A stretch of 64,000 bases of DNA from Variovorax paradoxus (GTDB lineage: Bacteria > Pseudomonadota > Gammaproteobacteria > Burkholderiales > Burkholderiaceae_C). The DNA is taken from assembly GCF_018614955.1 (NCBI RefSeq), contig NZ_JAGGNV010000003.1, positions 124,001-188,000 on the forward strand. Direction: 5' to 3'. This document shows, piece by piece, positions 49,284 to 58,353 of this stretch (its first letter is position 1; every line of letters starts with the position of its first letter). A program made the translations under genes and the position numbers. The notes beneath the pieces were generated by a model, which worked only from the letters and a program-made list of their open reading frames with translations, searched no databases and had not been told where the DNA came from.

Positions 49284-52085
49284 TCATGATGGCTCGGCCA
49301 GGGCCGGTGCCGCGCTCGCGCGCACCATGCGCTTGAGCTCGGGCAGGCAGGAGCCGCAATTGGTGCCGCATTTCAGCGCGCCCTGCAATGTGGCCAGGCG
49401 ATCGCCTTCGGGGCCCGAAGCGGCCGCCAGGTGCTCGCCGATGGCGGTCTGCGTCACGCCGAAGCAGCTGCAGATGACCTTGCCGCGCGCCGCCACGCCG
49501 GCCGGGGCGGCGGCGCCGGGCTTGAGCAGCTGGCGGCCATAGGCCTGTGCGGGCAACTGGTCCTGCAGCAAGGTCTTGATCCAGGCCTCCGCACGCGTGT
49601 CGCCGGCCAGCAGGAAGCCTTCGAGATGCGCATCCTGGCCGTCGCGCACCAGCCGCGCAGCGCGCCGCTGTCCGTGCTTGACATCGGCATAGCGCAAGGT
49701 GTCGGCGCCGCCGAGCCCCAGCAGTCCCTCGATGCGGGTAAGCACGTCGTTGGAAGGCGCGTCGTAGGCGGCCGCGCGAAAGAGGATGCCGGTGCGTTCC
49801 GGCCCGCTGCTCTCCAGGGCGCGGCCGGTGCCGAACGGCACGCAGCTGGCATAGGGGAAGGACAGCATCAGTGCGCGCAGGGCCTCGCGGATGTCCAGCG
49901 ACGCATCCCGCGGCAGCCAGGCGAGCGCCAGCAAGGACCAGGGCAGTTCGGCCTTGAGGATCTTGACGGCTGCGTGCTTGAGTTCCGGCTGTTTCGAATC
50001 GGGGCAGAAGACCGGCGTCGTGAGCGCATTGACGCCGGCCAGTGGCTCGCCGGTGCTGGAGCGGCCGCTGAGGTATTCGCCGCCCCAGTGCATGGCGATG
50101 AAGGCCTGGCTCATCCCCACCTCGGCACTGGCCGCGACGGGCAGCACGATCGAGCCGCGCCGCGAGGTGACGTGCACCAGGTCGCCTTCCTTCAACTGGC
50201 GCCGCGCCATGTCCTGCGCGTGCATCTGGATCGTCGGCTCCGCCGCGTGGCCGAACAGGCGGCCCAGTGTGCCGGTGCGGCTCATGCCGTGCCACTGGTC
50301 GCGCAGCCGGCCGGTGTTGAGCGAGAACGGATAGCGCGCCTCGCGGGCTTCGGCCACCGGCTTGTAGGCGACGTCGGCAAAGCGCGCGCGGCCGTCGGGT
50401 GTGGCGAACACGCCGTCTTCGTAGAGGCGCGCGCGGCCGGTGGTCTCGCCCTCGCGCAGCGGCCACTGCTGCGGCGCGGCCTCGAGCATCGCGTAGCTCA
50501 TGCCGGTGATGTCGAGATCGCGGCCGCGCGTGGATTCGCGATGCTCGTTCCAGACCGCTTCGGCGCTCCCATACGGGAACAGCGTGTTCGCACGCGCCAG
50601 CCGTGCTTCGAGCCGGCGCGCGAAATCCATCGCGATGGCCCAGTCGTCACGCGTCTCGCCCGGTGCCGCGACGGCCGGCCGCACGCGCGAGACGCAGCGC
50701 TCGCTGTTGGTGACGGTGCCGTTCTTCTCGCCCCAGGTGGTGGCCGGCAGCAGCAGGTCGGCGAAGTCGCAGGTGGAGGTGGTCGAGAAGGCTTCCTGCA
50801 CGACCACGAATTCGCAGCGCTCGAGCGCGCGCCGCACTGTGGCCTGGTCGGGCATCGACTGCGCGGGGTTGGTGCAGGCGATCCAGAGCGCGCGGATCTC
50901 GCCGTCGGCCGCGGCCTGGAACATCTCGACCGCGGTCTTGCCGGGCTTCTCGGGCACCGAGGGCAGCCCCCAGAGCGCGGCGACCTCTGCGCGATGCTGC
51001 GGATTGGCGAGGTCGCGGTGCGCCGACAGCAGGTTGGCCAGGCCGCCCACTTCGCGGCCGCCCATCGCATTGGGCTGGCCGGTCAGCGAGAAAGGGCCGG
51101 CGCCGGGCCTGCCGATCTGCGCGGTCGCGAGGTGCAGATTGATCAATGCCGCATTCTTGGCGGTGCCCGACGACGATTGGTTGAGGCCCTGGCAGTAGAG
51201 GCTCAGCGTCGCTGCCGAGGTGGCGAAGAGGCGTGCGGCCGTGAGCAAATCGTCCTTCGAGATGCCGCAGACCTGCGCCACGCGATCGGGCGTGCAATCG
51301 CGCACCGTGGCCTTGAGCGCCTCGAAGCCGCTGGTATGCGCGGCGATGTAGCGCGCATCGGTCCAGCCTTCCCACAGCATCAGGTGCAGCATGCCGTTGA
51401 AGAGCATCACGTCGGTGCCCGGCTGGATGGCCAGGTGCAGGTCGGCGATCTCGCAGGTGTCGGTGCGGCGCGGATCGGCCACCACGATCTTCATCGCCGG
51501 GTTGGCCGCCTTCGCATCCTCGATGCGGCGGAACAGGATCGGATGGGCCCAGGCCGTGTTGCTGCCGGCGATGAACAGACACGCGGCGTGCTTCAGGTCG
51601 TCGTAGCAGGCCGGCGGCGCGTCGGCGCCCAGCGTCTTCTTGTAGCCGGCCACCGCGCTGCTCATGCACAGGCGCGAATTGGTGTCGATGTTGTTGGTGC
51701 CGATCAGGCCCTTGGCCAGCTTGTTGAAGACGTAGTAGTCCTCGGTGAGCAGCTGGCCCGAGACGTAGAAGCCGACGGCGTCCTGGCCGTGGTCATTGAT
51801 GACCTGCGCGAACTTGTCGGCTGCGGTATCGAGCGCGTTGTCCCAGCTGACGGTCTCAGGCGCCGCGCCGCGCTCGGCACGCCGCATCGGCTGCAACAGC
51901 CGCGTCTGCCGCGTGACCGCCGCGCTGGCCGTGAGGTGCAGGGTCGAACCCTTGGTGCATAGGCGGCCGAAGTTCGCCGGGTGATCGGGGTCGCCGCGCA
52001 CGCCGGTGATCTGCGCGCCATCGGACTCGATGACTACGCCGCAGCCCACACCGCAGTAAGGGCAGGTGGAACGGGTTTCAACCAT
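49284..52085 (-). CDS. nasA: Assimilatory nitrate reductase catalytic subunit
   Basis: A 933-residue molybdoenzyme. The N-terminal [4Fe-4S] motif is CPYCGVGC..C (C8, C11, C15, C43). The Mo-bis-MGD body includes NIDTNSRLCMSSAV, VVADPRRTDT, GPFSLTGQPNAMGGREVGG and a molydopterin-dinucleotide C-terminal domain. A Bfd-like [2Fe-2S] domain is fused at the end (VICSCFGVTQTAIGEHL, later CGTNCGSCLPELKR), the pattern of cytoplasmic NasA/NasC. It reduces nitrate to nitrite for NirBD. Lies 29 bases behind nirD. Confidence 0.93.
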   Translation of the reverse strand: MVETRSTCPYCGVGCGVVIESDGAQITGVRGDPDHPANFGRLCTKGSTLHLTASAAVTRQTRLLQPMRRAERGAAPETVSWDNALDTAADKFAQVINDHGQDAVGFYVSGQLLTEDYYVFNKLAKGLIGTNNIDTNSRLCMSSAVAGYKKTLGADAPPACYDDLKHAACLFIAGSNTAWAHPILFRRIEDAKAANPAMKIVVADPRRTDTCEIADLHLAIQPGTDVMLFNGMLHLMLWEGWTDARYIAAHTSGFEALKATVRDCTPDRVAQVCGISKDDLLTAARLFATSAATLSLYCQGLNQSSSGTAKNAALINLHLATAQIGRPGAGPFSLTGQPNAMGGREVGGLANLLSAHRDLANPQHRAEVAALWGLPSVPEKPGKTAVEMFQAAADGEIRALWIACTNPAQSMPDQATVRRALERCEFVVVQEAFSTTSTCDFADLLLPATTWGEKNGTVTNSERCVSRVRPAVAAPGETRDDWAIAMDFARRLEARLARANTLFPYGSAEAVWNEHRESTRGRDLDITGMSYAMLEAAPQQWPLREGETTGRARLYEDGVFATPDGRARFADVAYKPVAEAREARYPFSLNTGRLRDQWHGMSRTGTLGRLFGHAAEPTIQMHAQDMARRQLKEGDLVHVTSRRGSIVLPVAASAEVGMSQAFIAMHWGGEYLSGRSSTGEPLAGVNALTTPVFCPDSKQPELKHAAVKILKAELPWSLLALAWLPRDASLDIREALRALMLSFPYASCVPFGTGRALESSGPERTGILFRAAAYDAPSNDVLTRIEGLLGLGGADTLRYADVKHGQRRAARLVRDGQDAHLEGFLLAGDTRAEAWIKTLLQDQLPAQAYGRQLLKPGAAAPAGVAARGKVICSCFGVTQTAIGEHLAAASGPEGDRLATLQGALKCGTNCGSCLPELKRMVRASAAPALAEPS

Positions 52086-52114
52086 GGCAGGCTAGATTTC
52101 TTCCATAGTCGGGC

Positions 52115-52540
52115 CTATATGCCGTGGGGCGCCTGCACGTCGAAGCTCTCGTCGCCCAGCTTGCCGGCCGTTGCAGCGCCGGGGCCCGCGCGAGGTGGAG
52201 CCAGGTCGAGCGCCAGCGTGGCCAGTTCGCGTGCGTCCAGCATGACCTGCTCGCCCTCGACCTTGCACGCGAAGCGCGGCGTGCAGCCTTCGTCGGGCGA
52301 TTTCGCGCAGCCGTCATCGAGCCCGATGGCCCAGTTGTGCAGCGGGCAGGCCACGCTGGTGCCGAACACGATGCCCTGCGACAGCGGCCCGCCCTTGTGC
52401 GGGCAGCGGTCGAGTAGCGCGAACACCTGGTTCTCGGCATTGCGGAATACCGCAACGTCCACGCCCACGGGTCGCGCCACGCGGCGCGCGCCGAGCACGG
52501 GGATGTCGTCGACGCGGCAGATGACTTTCCATTCGCTCAT
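52115..52540 (-). CDS. nirD: Nitrite reductase (NADH) small subunit
   Basis: A 141-residue Rieske-type protein: VFALLDRCPHKGGPLSQG and VACPLHNWAIGLDDG; the normal cluster ligands (C-x-H...C-x-x-H) are all present. It pairs with NirB in ammonia-forming nitrite reduction. The C-terminal tail is about 30 residues longer than in E. coli NirD. The gene follows nirB by 16 bases. Confidence 0.92.
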   Translation of the reverse strand: MSEWKVICRVDDIPVLGARRVARPVGVDVAVFRNAENQVFALLDRCPHKGGPLSQGIVFGTSVACPLHNWAIGLDDGCAKSPDEGCTPRFACKVEGEQVMLDARELATLALDLAPPRAGPGAATAGKLGDESFDVQAPHGI

Positions 52541-52556
52541 CGGTGTTTTCCTTTTT

Positions 52557-55013
52557 TCAAGCCGGCTGGGCGGCGTTGTCGACGACGGCCACGGGCGTGA
52601 ACTGCCGCACGTCGACCGAGGCCTGGCTCGATTCGAACCACGGGTCCGGTTCGCCGTCGAGCGCGAACTGCAGCCGCTCCCACAAGGCCCTGCGGCCTTC
52701 GGCGTCCTCGAGAATCTTCTTCTTCACGTAGTCCAGGCCCACGCGGCCGATGTAGTGCACCGTGCGCTCCAGGTACCAGCCCTCTTCGCGGTAGAGCTGC
52801 AGGAAGGCGCCGGCGTACTCCATCACTTCCTCGGAGGTCTTGACCTTCACGAGGAACTGCGCCACCTCGGTCTTGATGCCGCCGTTGCCGCCCACGTAGA
52901 GTTCCCAGCCCGAGTCGACGCCGATCACGCCCACGTCCTTGATGCCGGCCTCGGCGCAGTTGCGCGGGCAGCCCGAGACCGCGAGCTTGACCTTGTGCGG
53001 CGAGTACATGGCCCAGAGCGCGCGCTCGAGGTCCTTGCCCATCTGCGTCGAGTCCTGCGTGCCGAAGCGGCACCACTCGCTGCCGACGCAGGTCTTCACC
53101 GTGCGCAGTGACTTGGCATAGGCGAAGCCCGAGGGCATGCCGATGTCCTTCCAGACGTTCTCCAGGTCTTCCTTCTTCACGCCCAGCAGGTCGATGCGCT
53201 GGCCGCCCGTCACCTTGACGGTCGGGATCTTGTACTTGTCGGCCGCGTCCGCGATCCGGCGCAGCTCGTCGGGCGTGGTGTGGCCGCCCCACATGCGCGG
53301 GATCACCGAGTAGGTGCCGTCCTTCTGGATGTTGGCGTGGCTGCGCTCGTTGATGAAGCGGCTCTGCGGATCGTCCTTCGCCTCCTTGGGCCAGGTCGAG
53401 ATCAGGTAGTAGTTGACAGCCGGGCGGCAGGTGGCGCAGCCGTTGGGCGTGCGCCAGCCGAGGCCGCGGTACACCGCGTCGTGCGTCAGGTAGTGCTCCT
53501 TGCGGATCGCGTCGCGCACGTCCTGGTGGCTGGCGTCGGTGCAGCCGCAGACCGCCTTCTTCTTCGGCGTGGCCGAGTAGTCGCCGCCGGCTGTGAACAT
53601 CAGGATCTGTTCCACCAGGCCGGTGCACGAGCCGCAGGAGGCGCTGGCCTTGGTGTGCTTCTTGACCTCCTCGAGCGTGAACAGGCCCTTGTCCTTGATC
53701 GCCTTGCAGATGGTGCCCTTGCTGACGCCGTTGCAGCCGCAGACCTCGGCGTCGTCGGGCATGCTGGCGGCCTTGCTGTGGCCCTCGTGGCCGGTGTCGC
53801 CGATGTTGGATTCGCCGAACATCAGCTTGTCGCGGATGTCGCTCACGCTGCGGCCGTCGCGCAAGAGCTTGAAGTACCAGCTGCCGTCGACCGTGTCGCC
53901 GTAGAGGCAGGCGCCGACCAGCTTGTCGTCCTTGATCACCAGCTTCTTGTAGACGCCGCCGAAGGGATCGCTCATCACGATCTCCTCGGTGCCTTCACCG
54001 CCCATGAACTCGCCGGCAGAGAACAGGTCGATGCCCGTCACCTTGAGCTTGGTCGAGGTCAGCGAGCCGAGGTAGCGGCCGATGCCGAACTGCGCCAGAT
54101 GGTTGGCCGCCACCTTGGCCTGCTCGAACAGGGGCGCGACCAGGCCATAGGCGATACCGCGGTGGGCTGCGCATTCGCCCACCGAGTAAATGCGCGCGTC
54201 GGTCACGGTTTGCATGGTGTCGGTGACCACGATGCCGCGGTTGCAGTGCAGGCGCATCTTCTCGGCCAGCTCGACGTTGGGGCGGATGCCCACAGCCATC
54301 ACGACCAGGTCAGCCGCGACTTCGGTGCCGTCCTTGAAGCGGATGGCATTGACGCGTCCTTCATCGTTGCCGACCAGCTCCTGCGTCTGCGCACCGATCA
54401 GGAACTTGAGGCCGCGGTCTTCCAGCGACTTCTGCAGCAGCTTGCCCGCCACGTCGTCGAGCTGGCGCTCCATGAGCCAGGGCATGACATGCACCACGGT
54501 CACGTTCATGCCGCGCAGCATCAGGCCGTTGGCCGCTTCCAGGCCCAGCAAGCCGCCGCCGATGACCACGGCGTTCTTGTGCGTCTTCGCGGTCTCGATC
54601 ATGTAGTCGGTGTCGGCGATGTCGCGGTAGGCGATCACGCCCCTCAGGTCCTTGCCCGGGACGGGCAGCATGAAGGGATTGGAGCCGGTGCACATCAGCA
54701 GGCGGTCGTAGGCGGCCTCGGTGCCGTCCTCGGCCCGCACGATGCGCTTGACGCGATCGACCTCGACCACCTTCTTGCCGGCGTGCAGCGTGATGTGGTT
54801 CTCGGCGTACCACTCCCAGCTGTTGAGCACGATCTCTTCGACCGTCTGCTCGCCGGCGAGCACCGGCGACAGCAGGATGCGGTTGTAGTTGGGATGCGGC
54901 TCGGCGCCGAAGACGGTGATGTCGTAGAGATCGGGCTCGATCTTCAGCAGCTCTTCGAGCGTGCGCACGCCGGCCATGCCGTTGCCGACCATCACGAGTT
55001 TCATCTTCTTCAT
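52557..55013 (-). CDS. nirB: Nitrite reductase (NADH) large subunit
   Basis: An 818-residue siroheme enzyme. FAD/NAD domain at the N-terminus (KLVMVGNGMAGVRTLEELL), two Bfd-like [2Fe-2S] domains (CGCNGVSKGTICKAI..CGSC and CGCTDASHQDVRDAI..CATC), then the sulfite/nitrite reductase module with siroheme/[4Fe-4S] Cys in CVGSEWCRFG and SGCPRNCAEAG (about residues 641/647 and 680/684). It converts nitrite to ammonium. Start chosen at ATG 55013; a longer frame to 55073 would overlap the divergent kinase gene. First gene of the operon. Confidence 0.95.
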   Translation of the reverse strand: MKKMKLVMVGNGMAGVRTLEELLKIEPDLYDITVFGAEPHPNYNRILLSPVLAGEQTVEEIVLNSWEWYAENHITLHAGKKVVEVDRVKRIVRAEDGTEAAYDRLLMCTGSNPFMLPVPGKDLRGVIAYRDIADTDYMIETAKTHKNAVVIGGGLLGLEAANGLMLRGMNVTVVHVMPWLMERQLDDVAGKLLQKSLEDRGLKFLIGAQTQELVGNDEGRVNAIRFKDGTEVAADLVVMAVGIRPNVELAEKMRLHCNRGIVVTDTMQTVTDARIYSVGECAAHRGIAYGLVAPLFEQAKVAANHLAQFGIGRYLGSLTSTKLKVTGIDLFSAGEFMGGEGTEEIVMSDPFGGVYKKLVIKDDKLVGACLYGDTVDGSWYFKLLRDGRSVSDIRDKLMFGESNIGDTGHEGHSKAASMPDDAEVCGCNGVSKGTICKAIKDKGLFTLEEVKKHTKASASCGSCTGLVEQILMFTAGGDYSATPKKKAVCGCTDASHQDVRDAIRKEHYLTHDAVYRGLGWRTPNGCATCRPAVNYYLISTWPKEAKDDPQSRFINERSHANIQKDGTYSVIPRMWGGHTTPDELRRIADAADKYKIPTVKVTGGQRIDLLGVKKEDLENVWKDIGMPSGFAYAKSLRTVKTCVGSEWCRFGTQDSTQMGKDLERALWAMYSPHKVKLAVSGCPRNCAEAGIKDVGVIGVDSGWELYVGGNGGIKTEVAQFLVKVKTSEEVMEYAGAFLQLYREEGWYLERTVHYIGRVGLDYVKKKILEDAEGRRALWERLQFALDGEPDPWFESSQASVDVRQFTPVAVVDNAAQPA

Positions 55014-55071
55014 GGGGTGGGACCTTTCAAGCAAATAGGGGGCTCGCGGCTTGCGCGGACAATCGCGCGCC

Positions 55072-56778
55072 ATGAGCTTCGAAGTAGAGATCGGCTACAG
55101 CAGCCACCGCGGGCCGCGCCCGCAAAACGAGGACTTCGCCGGCGCGGTGCATGCGCCGCGCGGCGAGGAGTCGCGCGGTCTGATCGCGGCGATCGCCGAC
55201 GGCGTTTCTTCGGGCGGCCACGGGCTGGAGGCGGCGCAGACCACCGTCATCGGCCTGCTGGGCGACTACTTCGCCACGCCCGACACCTGGGAGCCGACGG
55301 TCGCGATGGACCGCCTGATCGCCGCGCAGAACGCCTGGCTGGCCGATCACAACCGGCGCCGCCGCCAGGACAGCGCCATGACCACGCTGACCGCCTTGGC
55401 CCTGCACGGGCAGAGCTACACGCTGGCCCATGTGGGCGACACGCGCGCCTGGCGCGTGCGCAAGGGCGAGGGCGCGGCCACGCAACTGAGCGTCGACCAT
55501 GCGCTGGACCATCCCGACCTGCGCAGCCGCCTGACGCGCGCGGTGGGCCTGGACGATCACGTGCGCGTCGACTACATGCAGGGCGAGCTGCGCATCGGCG
55601 ACTGCTTCGTGCTCAGCACCGATGGCGTGCACGGCGTGCTGAAGCCCGCGCGCGTGGCCGAGCTCGCGCTGGCCACCAATGCGCAGCAGGCCAGCGACGC
55701 ACTGGTCGACGCCGCCATCGCCGCCGGCACCCGCGACAACGCCACCGCGCTGGTCATCCGCGTGCTCGGGCTGGACGCGCGCCAGCTGCACGACGAGCTG
55801 GGCGATGCGCGCCGCCTGGACCCGCCCGCGGCGCTGAAAGTGGGCGAGGTGCTGGACGGCTACGCGATCACCGCGCTGGTCGCCGACACCGGCGTGCATC
55901 GGCTCTACCAAGCCCGCCACGCGCAGAGCCGCATGCTGGTCGCGCTCAAGACCCTGCATCCCTCGCGCGCCAGCGATCCCGAGGAACGCGCCATGCTGGC
56001 GCACGAGGCCTGGCTGGGCCTGCGCGTGGGCGTGCGCGGTGAGCCCGGCTTCGTGCGCGTGCACGAACGCGCAGCCGACGCCAGCGCGCTCTACACCGTG
56101 TTCGACTGGCATGGTGGCCGCACCGTCGAGCAGATGCTGCGTTCCGGCACGCGCCCGAACGTGGCCGAGGTGGTGGCCGCCGCGGTCCAGATCTGCAAGG
56201 CGTTGGGCCGGCTGCACCGCCACGGCGTGGTGCATCGGGACATCAAGCCCGGCAACCTGCACCTGGGCGACGACGGCTGCTGGCGCATCCTCGACCTGGG
56301 CGTGGCGCTCTCGGGCCGCGAGGGGGCGGCGCAGCGCGAGCTGCATGCCGGCACGCCCAGCTTCATGAACCCCGAGCAATGGGAGGGCGCCGTGCCCGAT
56401 GCCGGCAGCGACCTGTTCGCCCTCGGCGTGGTGCTGTACCAGTGGCTGGGCGGCCGCCTGCCTTACGGCGAGATCGAGCCCTACCAGATCGCCCGCTACC
56501 GGCGCGACCCGGTGGCGCTGTCGCGCATCCGGCCGGACGTGCCGATCTGGCTCGACCATCTGGTGCGCAAGGCGGTGGCGCGCGATCCGCGGCAGCGCTT
56601 CGAGACCGCCGAGGAGATGCTGCTGGCCCTGGAGCGAGGCGCGGCCCGCCCGGTCGGCGCGCCGACCGCCACGCCGCTCGCGCGGCGCGATCCGGCCCTG
56701 CTGTGGAAGATCGCGCTGGCCGCGTCGCTGCTCTTCAACGCGCTGCTCGTCTACTGGCTGCTGTTCCTGCCGCGCTGA
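55072..56778 (+). CDS. PP2C phosphatase - Ser/Thr kinase fusion, membrane-anchored
   Basis: A 568-residue protein. Residues 1-235 form a PP2C phosphatase (RGPRPQNEDFAGAV, IAAIADGVSSGGHG, TLAHVGDTRAWRV, FVLSTDGVHG). Residues about 260-525 form a protein kinase: ALKTLHP with the ATP Lys, VHRDIKPGNLHLGDDG (catalytic loop near 389) and ILDLGVALSG in place of DFG. A C-terminal membrane anchor follows (LLWKIALAASLLFNALLVYWLLFLP). Divergent from nirB across 58 bp. Similar fusions stand beside nas/nir genes in Burkholderiales. It likely tunes nitrate uptake or reduction by phosphorylation, which is inference. Confidence 0.88.
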   Translation: MSFEVEIGYSSHRGPRPQNEDFAGAVHAPRGEESRGLIAAIADGVSSGGHGLEAAQTTVIGLLGDYFATPDTWEPTVAMDRLIAAQNAWLADHNRRRRQDSAMTTLTALALHGQSYTLAHVGDTRAWRVRKGEGAATQLSVDHALDHPDLRSRLTRAVGLDDHVRVDYMQGELRIGDCFVLSTDGVHGVLKPARVAELALATNAQQASDALVDAAIAAGTRDNATALVIRVLGLDARQLHDELGDARRLDPPAALKVGEVLDGYAITALVADTGVHRLYQARHAQSRMLVALKTLHPSRASDPEERAMLAHEAWLGLRVGVRGEPGFVRVHERAADASALYTVFDWHGGRTVEQMLRSGTRPNVAEVVAAAVQICKALGRLHRHGVVHRDIKPGNLHLGDDGCWRILDLGVALSGREGAAQRELHAGTPSFMNPEQWEGAVPDAGSDLFALGVVLYQWLGGRLPYGEIEPYQIARYRRDPVALSRIRPDVPIWLDHLVRKAVARDPRQRFETAEEMLLALERGAARPVGAPTATPLARRDPALLWKIALAASLLFNALLVYWLLFLPR

Positions 56779-56810
56779 GCGCAGGAGGGGGAGGGGGCGA
56801 TGCATGGTCG

Positions 56811-58088
56811 TCAACGTCCGGCGCTGCGGCGCAGCGGCCGGACCGGCCGGTCGCCCTCGTCGGCCGGATCGGCCGGTACGCTGCGTGCGCGGCCGCCCTT
56901 CTCGGCCCAGGTCCGCGTCCAGCGGATCTGCATGAACCGCATCACGCCGAGCATCACGAGGGCCAGCACTGCGAACAGCATGAAGCCCCACATGTAGGTG
57001 CCCAGGTACTGCTTCGACAGGCCCATCGCATTGGGCACCAGGCCGCCGCCCAGGGCGCCGATCTCGCCGATCATCGAGCCGGCCACGGCCGTGGTCGTCG
57101 GCCAGCGCAGCGGCACCAGCTGGAACAGCGCGCCGTTGCCCGCGCCCAGAGCGGCGAAGCACACCATCAGCAGCAGCGTGGTGATCGCGAGCGAGCTGGA
57201 ACTCAGTCCAATCAGCGCCAACGAGACCGCCGACACCACCAGCACCAGCGTCAGCGTGTTGACGCCGCCCCAGCGGTCGGAGATCCAGCCGCCCATCACG
57301 CGCACCGCGGCGCCCATGAACGCGGCCAGCATCGTCAGCTGGCCCGCCTGCACCTTGCTCACGCCGAACTGGTCGTGGTAGTAGGAGGGCAGGAAGGTGG
57401 TGAGGCCGATGAAGCCGCCGAAGGTGATGCCGTAGATCAGGCTGAAGGCCCAGCCGTCCTTCTCGAACAGGCAGGCCACGTGCTCGCGCAGGCCGGCGTG
57501 GCTGTCGACGTCTGGCGGCTCCTGGGCGAACAGCACCATCACCGCCATCGGCAGCAGGATGGCCACTGCCGCGACGCCGTAGACGGCCTGCCAGCCCAGC
57601 CACTGCGCCAGCGGCGGCGCGACCAGCACCGACAGCGCCGTTCCCACGTTGCCGGCGCCCACCAGCCCCATCGCCAAGCCCTTGTTCTGCGGCGGGAAGG
57701 AGCCCGAGCCCAGCGACAGGGCGACGCCGAAGCTGGCGCCCGCGATGCCCAGCAGCACGCCCATCGCCAGCAGGTCGTTGAAGCTGTGCACCATGAAGAA
57801 GCCGAACAGCATCGCCACCGCGATCAGCCCCATCTCCACCAGCGTGGCGTTCTTGCGCCCGATGTACTGCGACAGGATGCCGAGCGGAAAGCGCATCAGC
57901 GCGCCGGCGATGATCGGGATCGACAGCATCAGCCCCTTCTGCGCCGGATTCAGCTGGAAGGCCTCGCTGATGAAGGGCGCCATCGCGCCGTTCAGCACCC
58001 AGATGCAGCACGAGAACATGAAGTAGAAGAAGGCCGCAAAGAGGGTGGGTGCGTGCCCGGAGCGCAGGAATGACTTGAAGCTGGACAT
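56811..58088 (-). CDS. narK: Nitrate/nitrite MFS transporter, NarK family
   Basis: A 425-residue 12-span transporter. The two nitrate signature motifs are present: GLGASFGVALSLGSGSFPPQNKG-like (IAGASFGVALSLGSGSFPPQ) and FAALGAGNGALFQLVPLRWP. FLRSGHAPTLFAAFFYFMFSCCIWVLNGAMAPFISEAFQL is the typical start. Start chosen at ATG 58088; the longer open frame to 58244 encodes no typical protein. It brings in nitrate alongside the ABC transporter. Confidence 0.92.
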   Translation of the reverse strand: MSSFKSFLRSGHAPTLFAAFFYFMFSCCIWVLNGAMAPFISEAFQLNPAQKGLMLSIPIIAGALMRFPLGILSQYIGRKNATLVEMGLIAVAMLFGFFMVHSFNDLLAMGVLLGIAGASFGVALSLGSGSFPPQNKGLAMGLVGAGNVGTALSVLVAPPLAQWLGWQAVYGVAAVAILLPMAVMVLFAQEPPDVDSHAGLREHVACLFEKDGWAFSLIYGITFGGFIGLTTFLPSYYHDQFGVSKVQAGQLTMLAAFMGAAVRVMGGWISDRWGGVNTLTLVLVVSAVSLALIGLSSSSLAITTLLLMVCFAALGAGNGALFQLVPLRWPTTTAVAGSMIGEIGALGGGLVPNAMGLSKQYLGTYMWGFMLFAVLALVMLGVMRFMQIRWTRTWAEKGGRARSVPADPADEGDRPVRPLRRSAGR

Positions 58089-58353
58089 GGCGGTGGCAAT
58101 GCGTAAAGCATCCGCACAGCCGTGGCGAGGCTGCGTGGATGGGCGATGAATAGGAGTTTCCCGCCGGGCGCCGGCGGGATGGAGGGGCGGCGAGCGAGTC
58201 CCTGCCGGGACCCGGGTCGGCGCGGTGGCCGAGGACTTCACCAAAGCGGTGCTTCGTTACACCGCGCCCTTCATCACGCAAGACGCGTGCCTGCCGCAAA
58301 AGGCGCGCTTCGCCTATGCTGCGCTCGCCCCCCTTGTTCGCGATCCAACTTCC

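Noticed and set aside
48283..50466. YbiB extended far upstream through nasA
   Set aside because: The upstream part runs antiparallel in frame logic to real nasA codons and shows no similarity; the conserved start lies at 49197-49209.
58089..58353. ANTAR-type leader in front of narK
   Set aside because: The region contains GC-rich hairpins (for example CCCGCCGG-GCG-CCGGCGGG at 58160-58178), but no T-run terminator and no six-base loop pair, so I could not support an attenuator.
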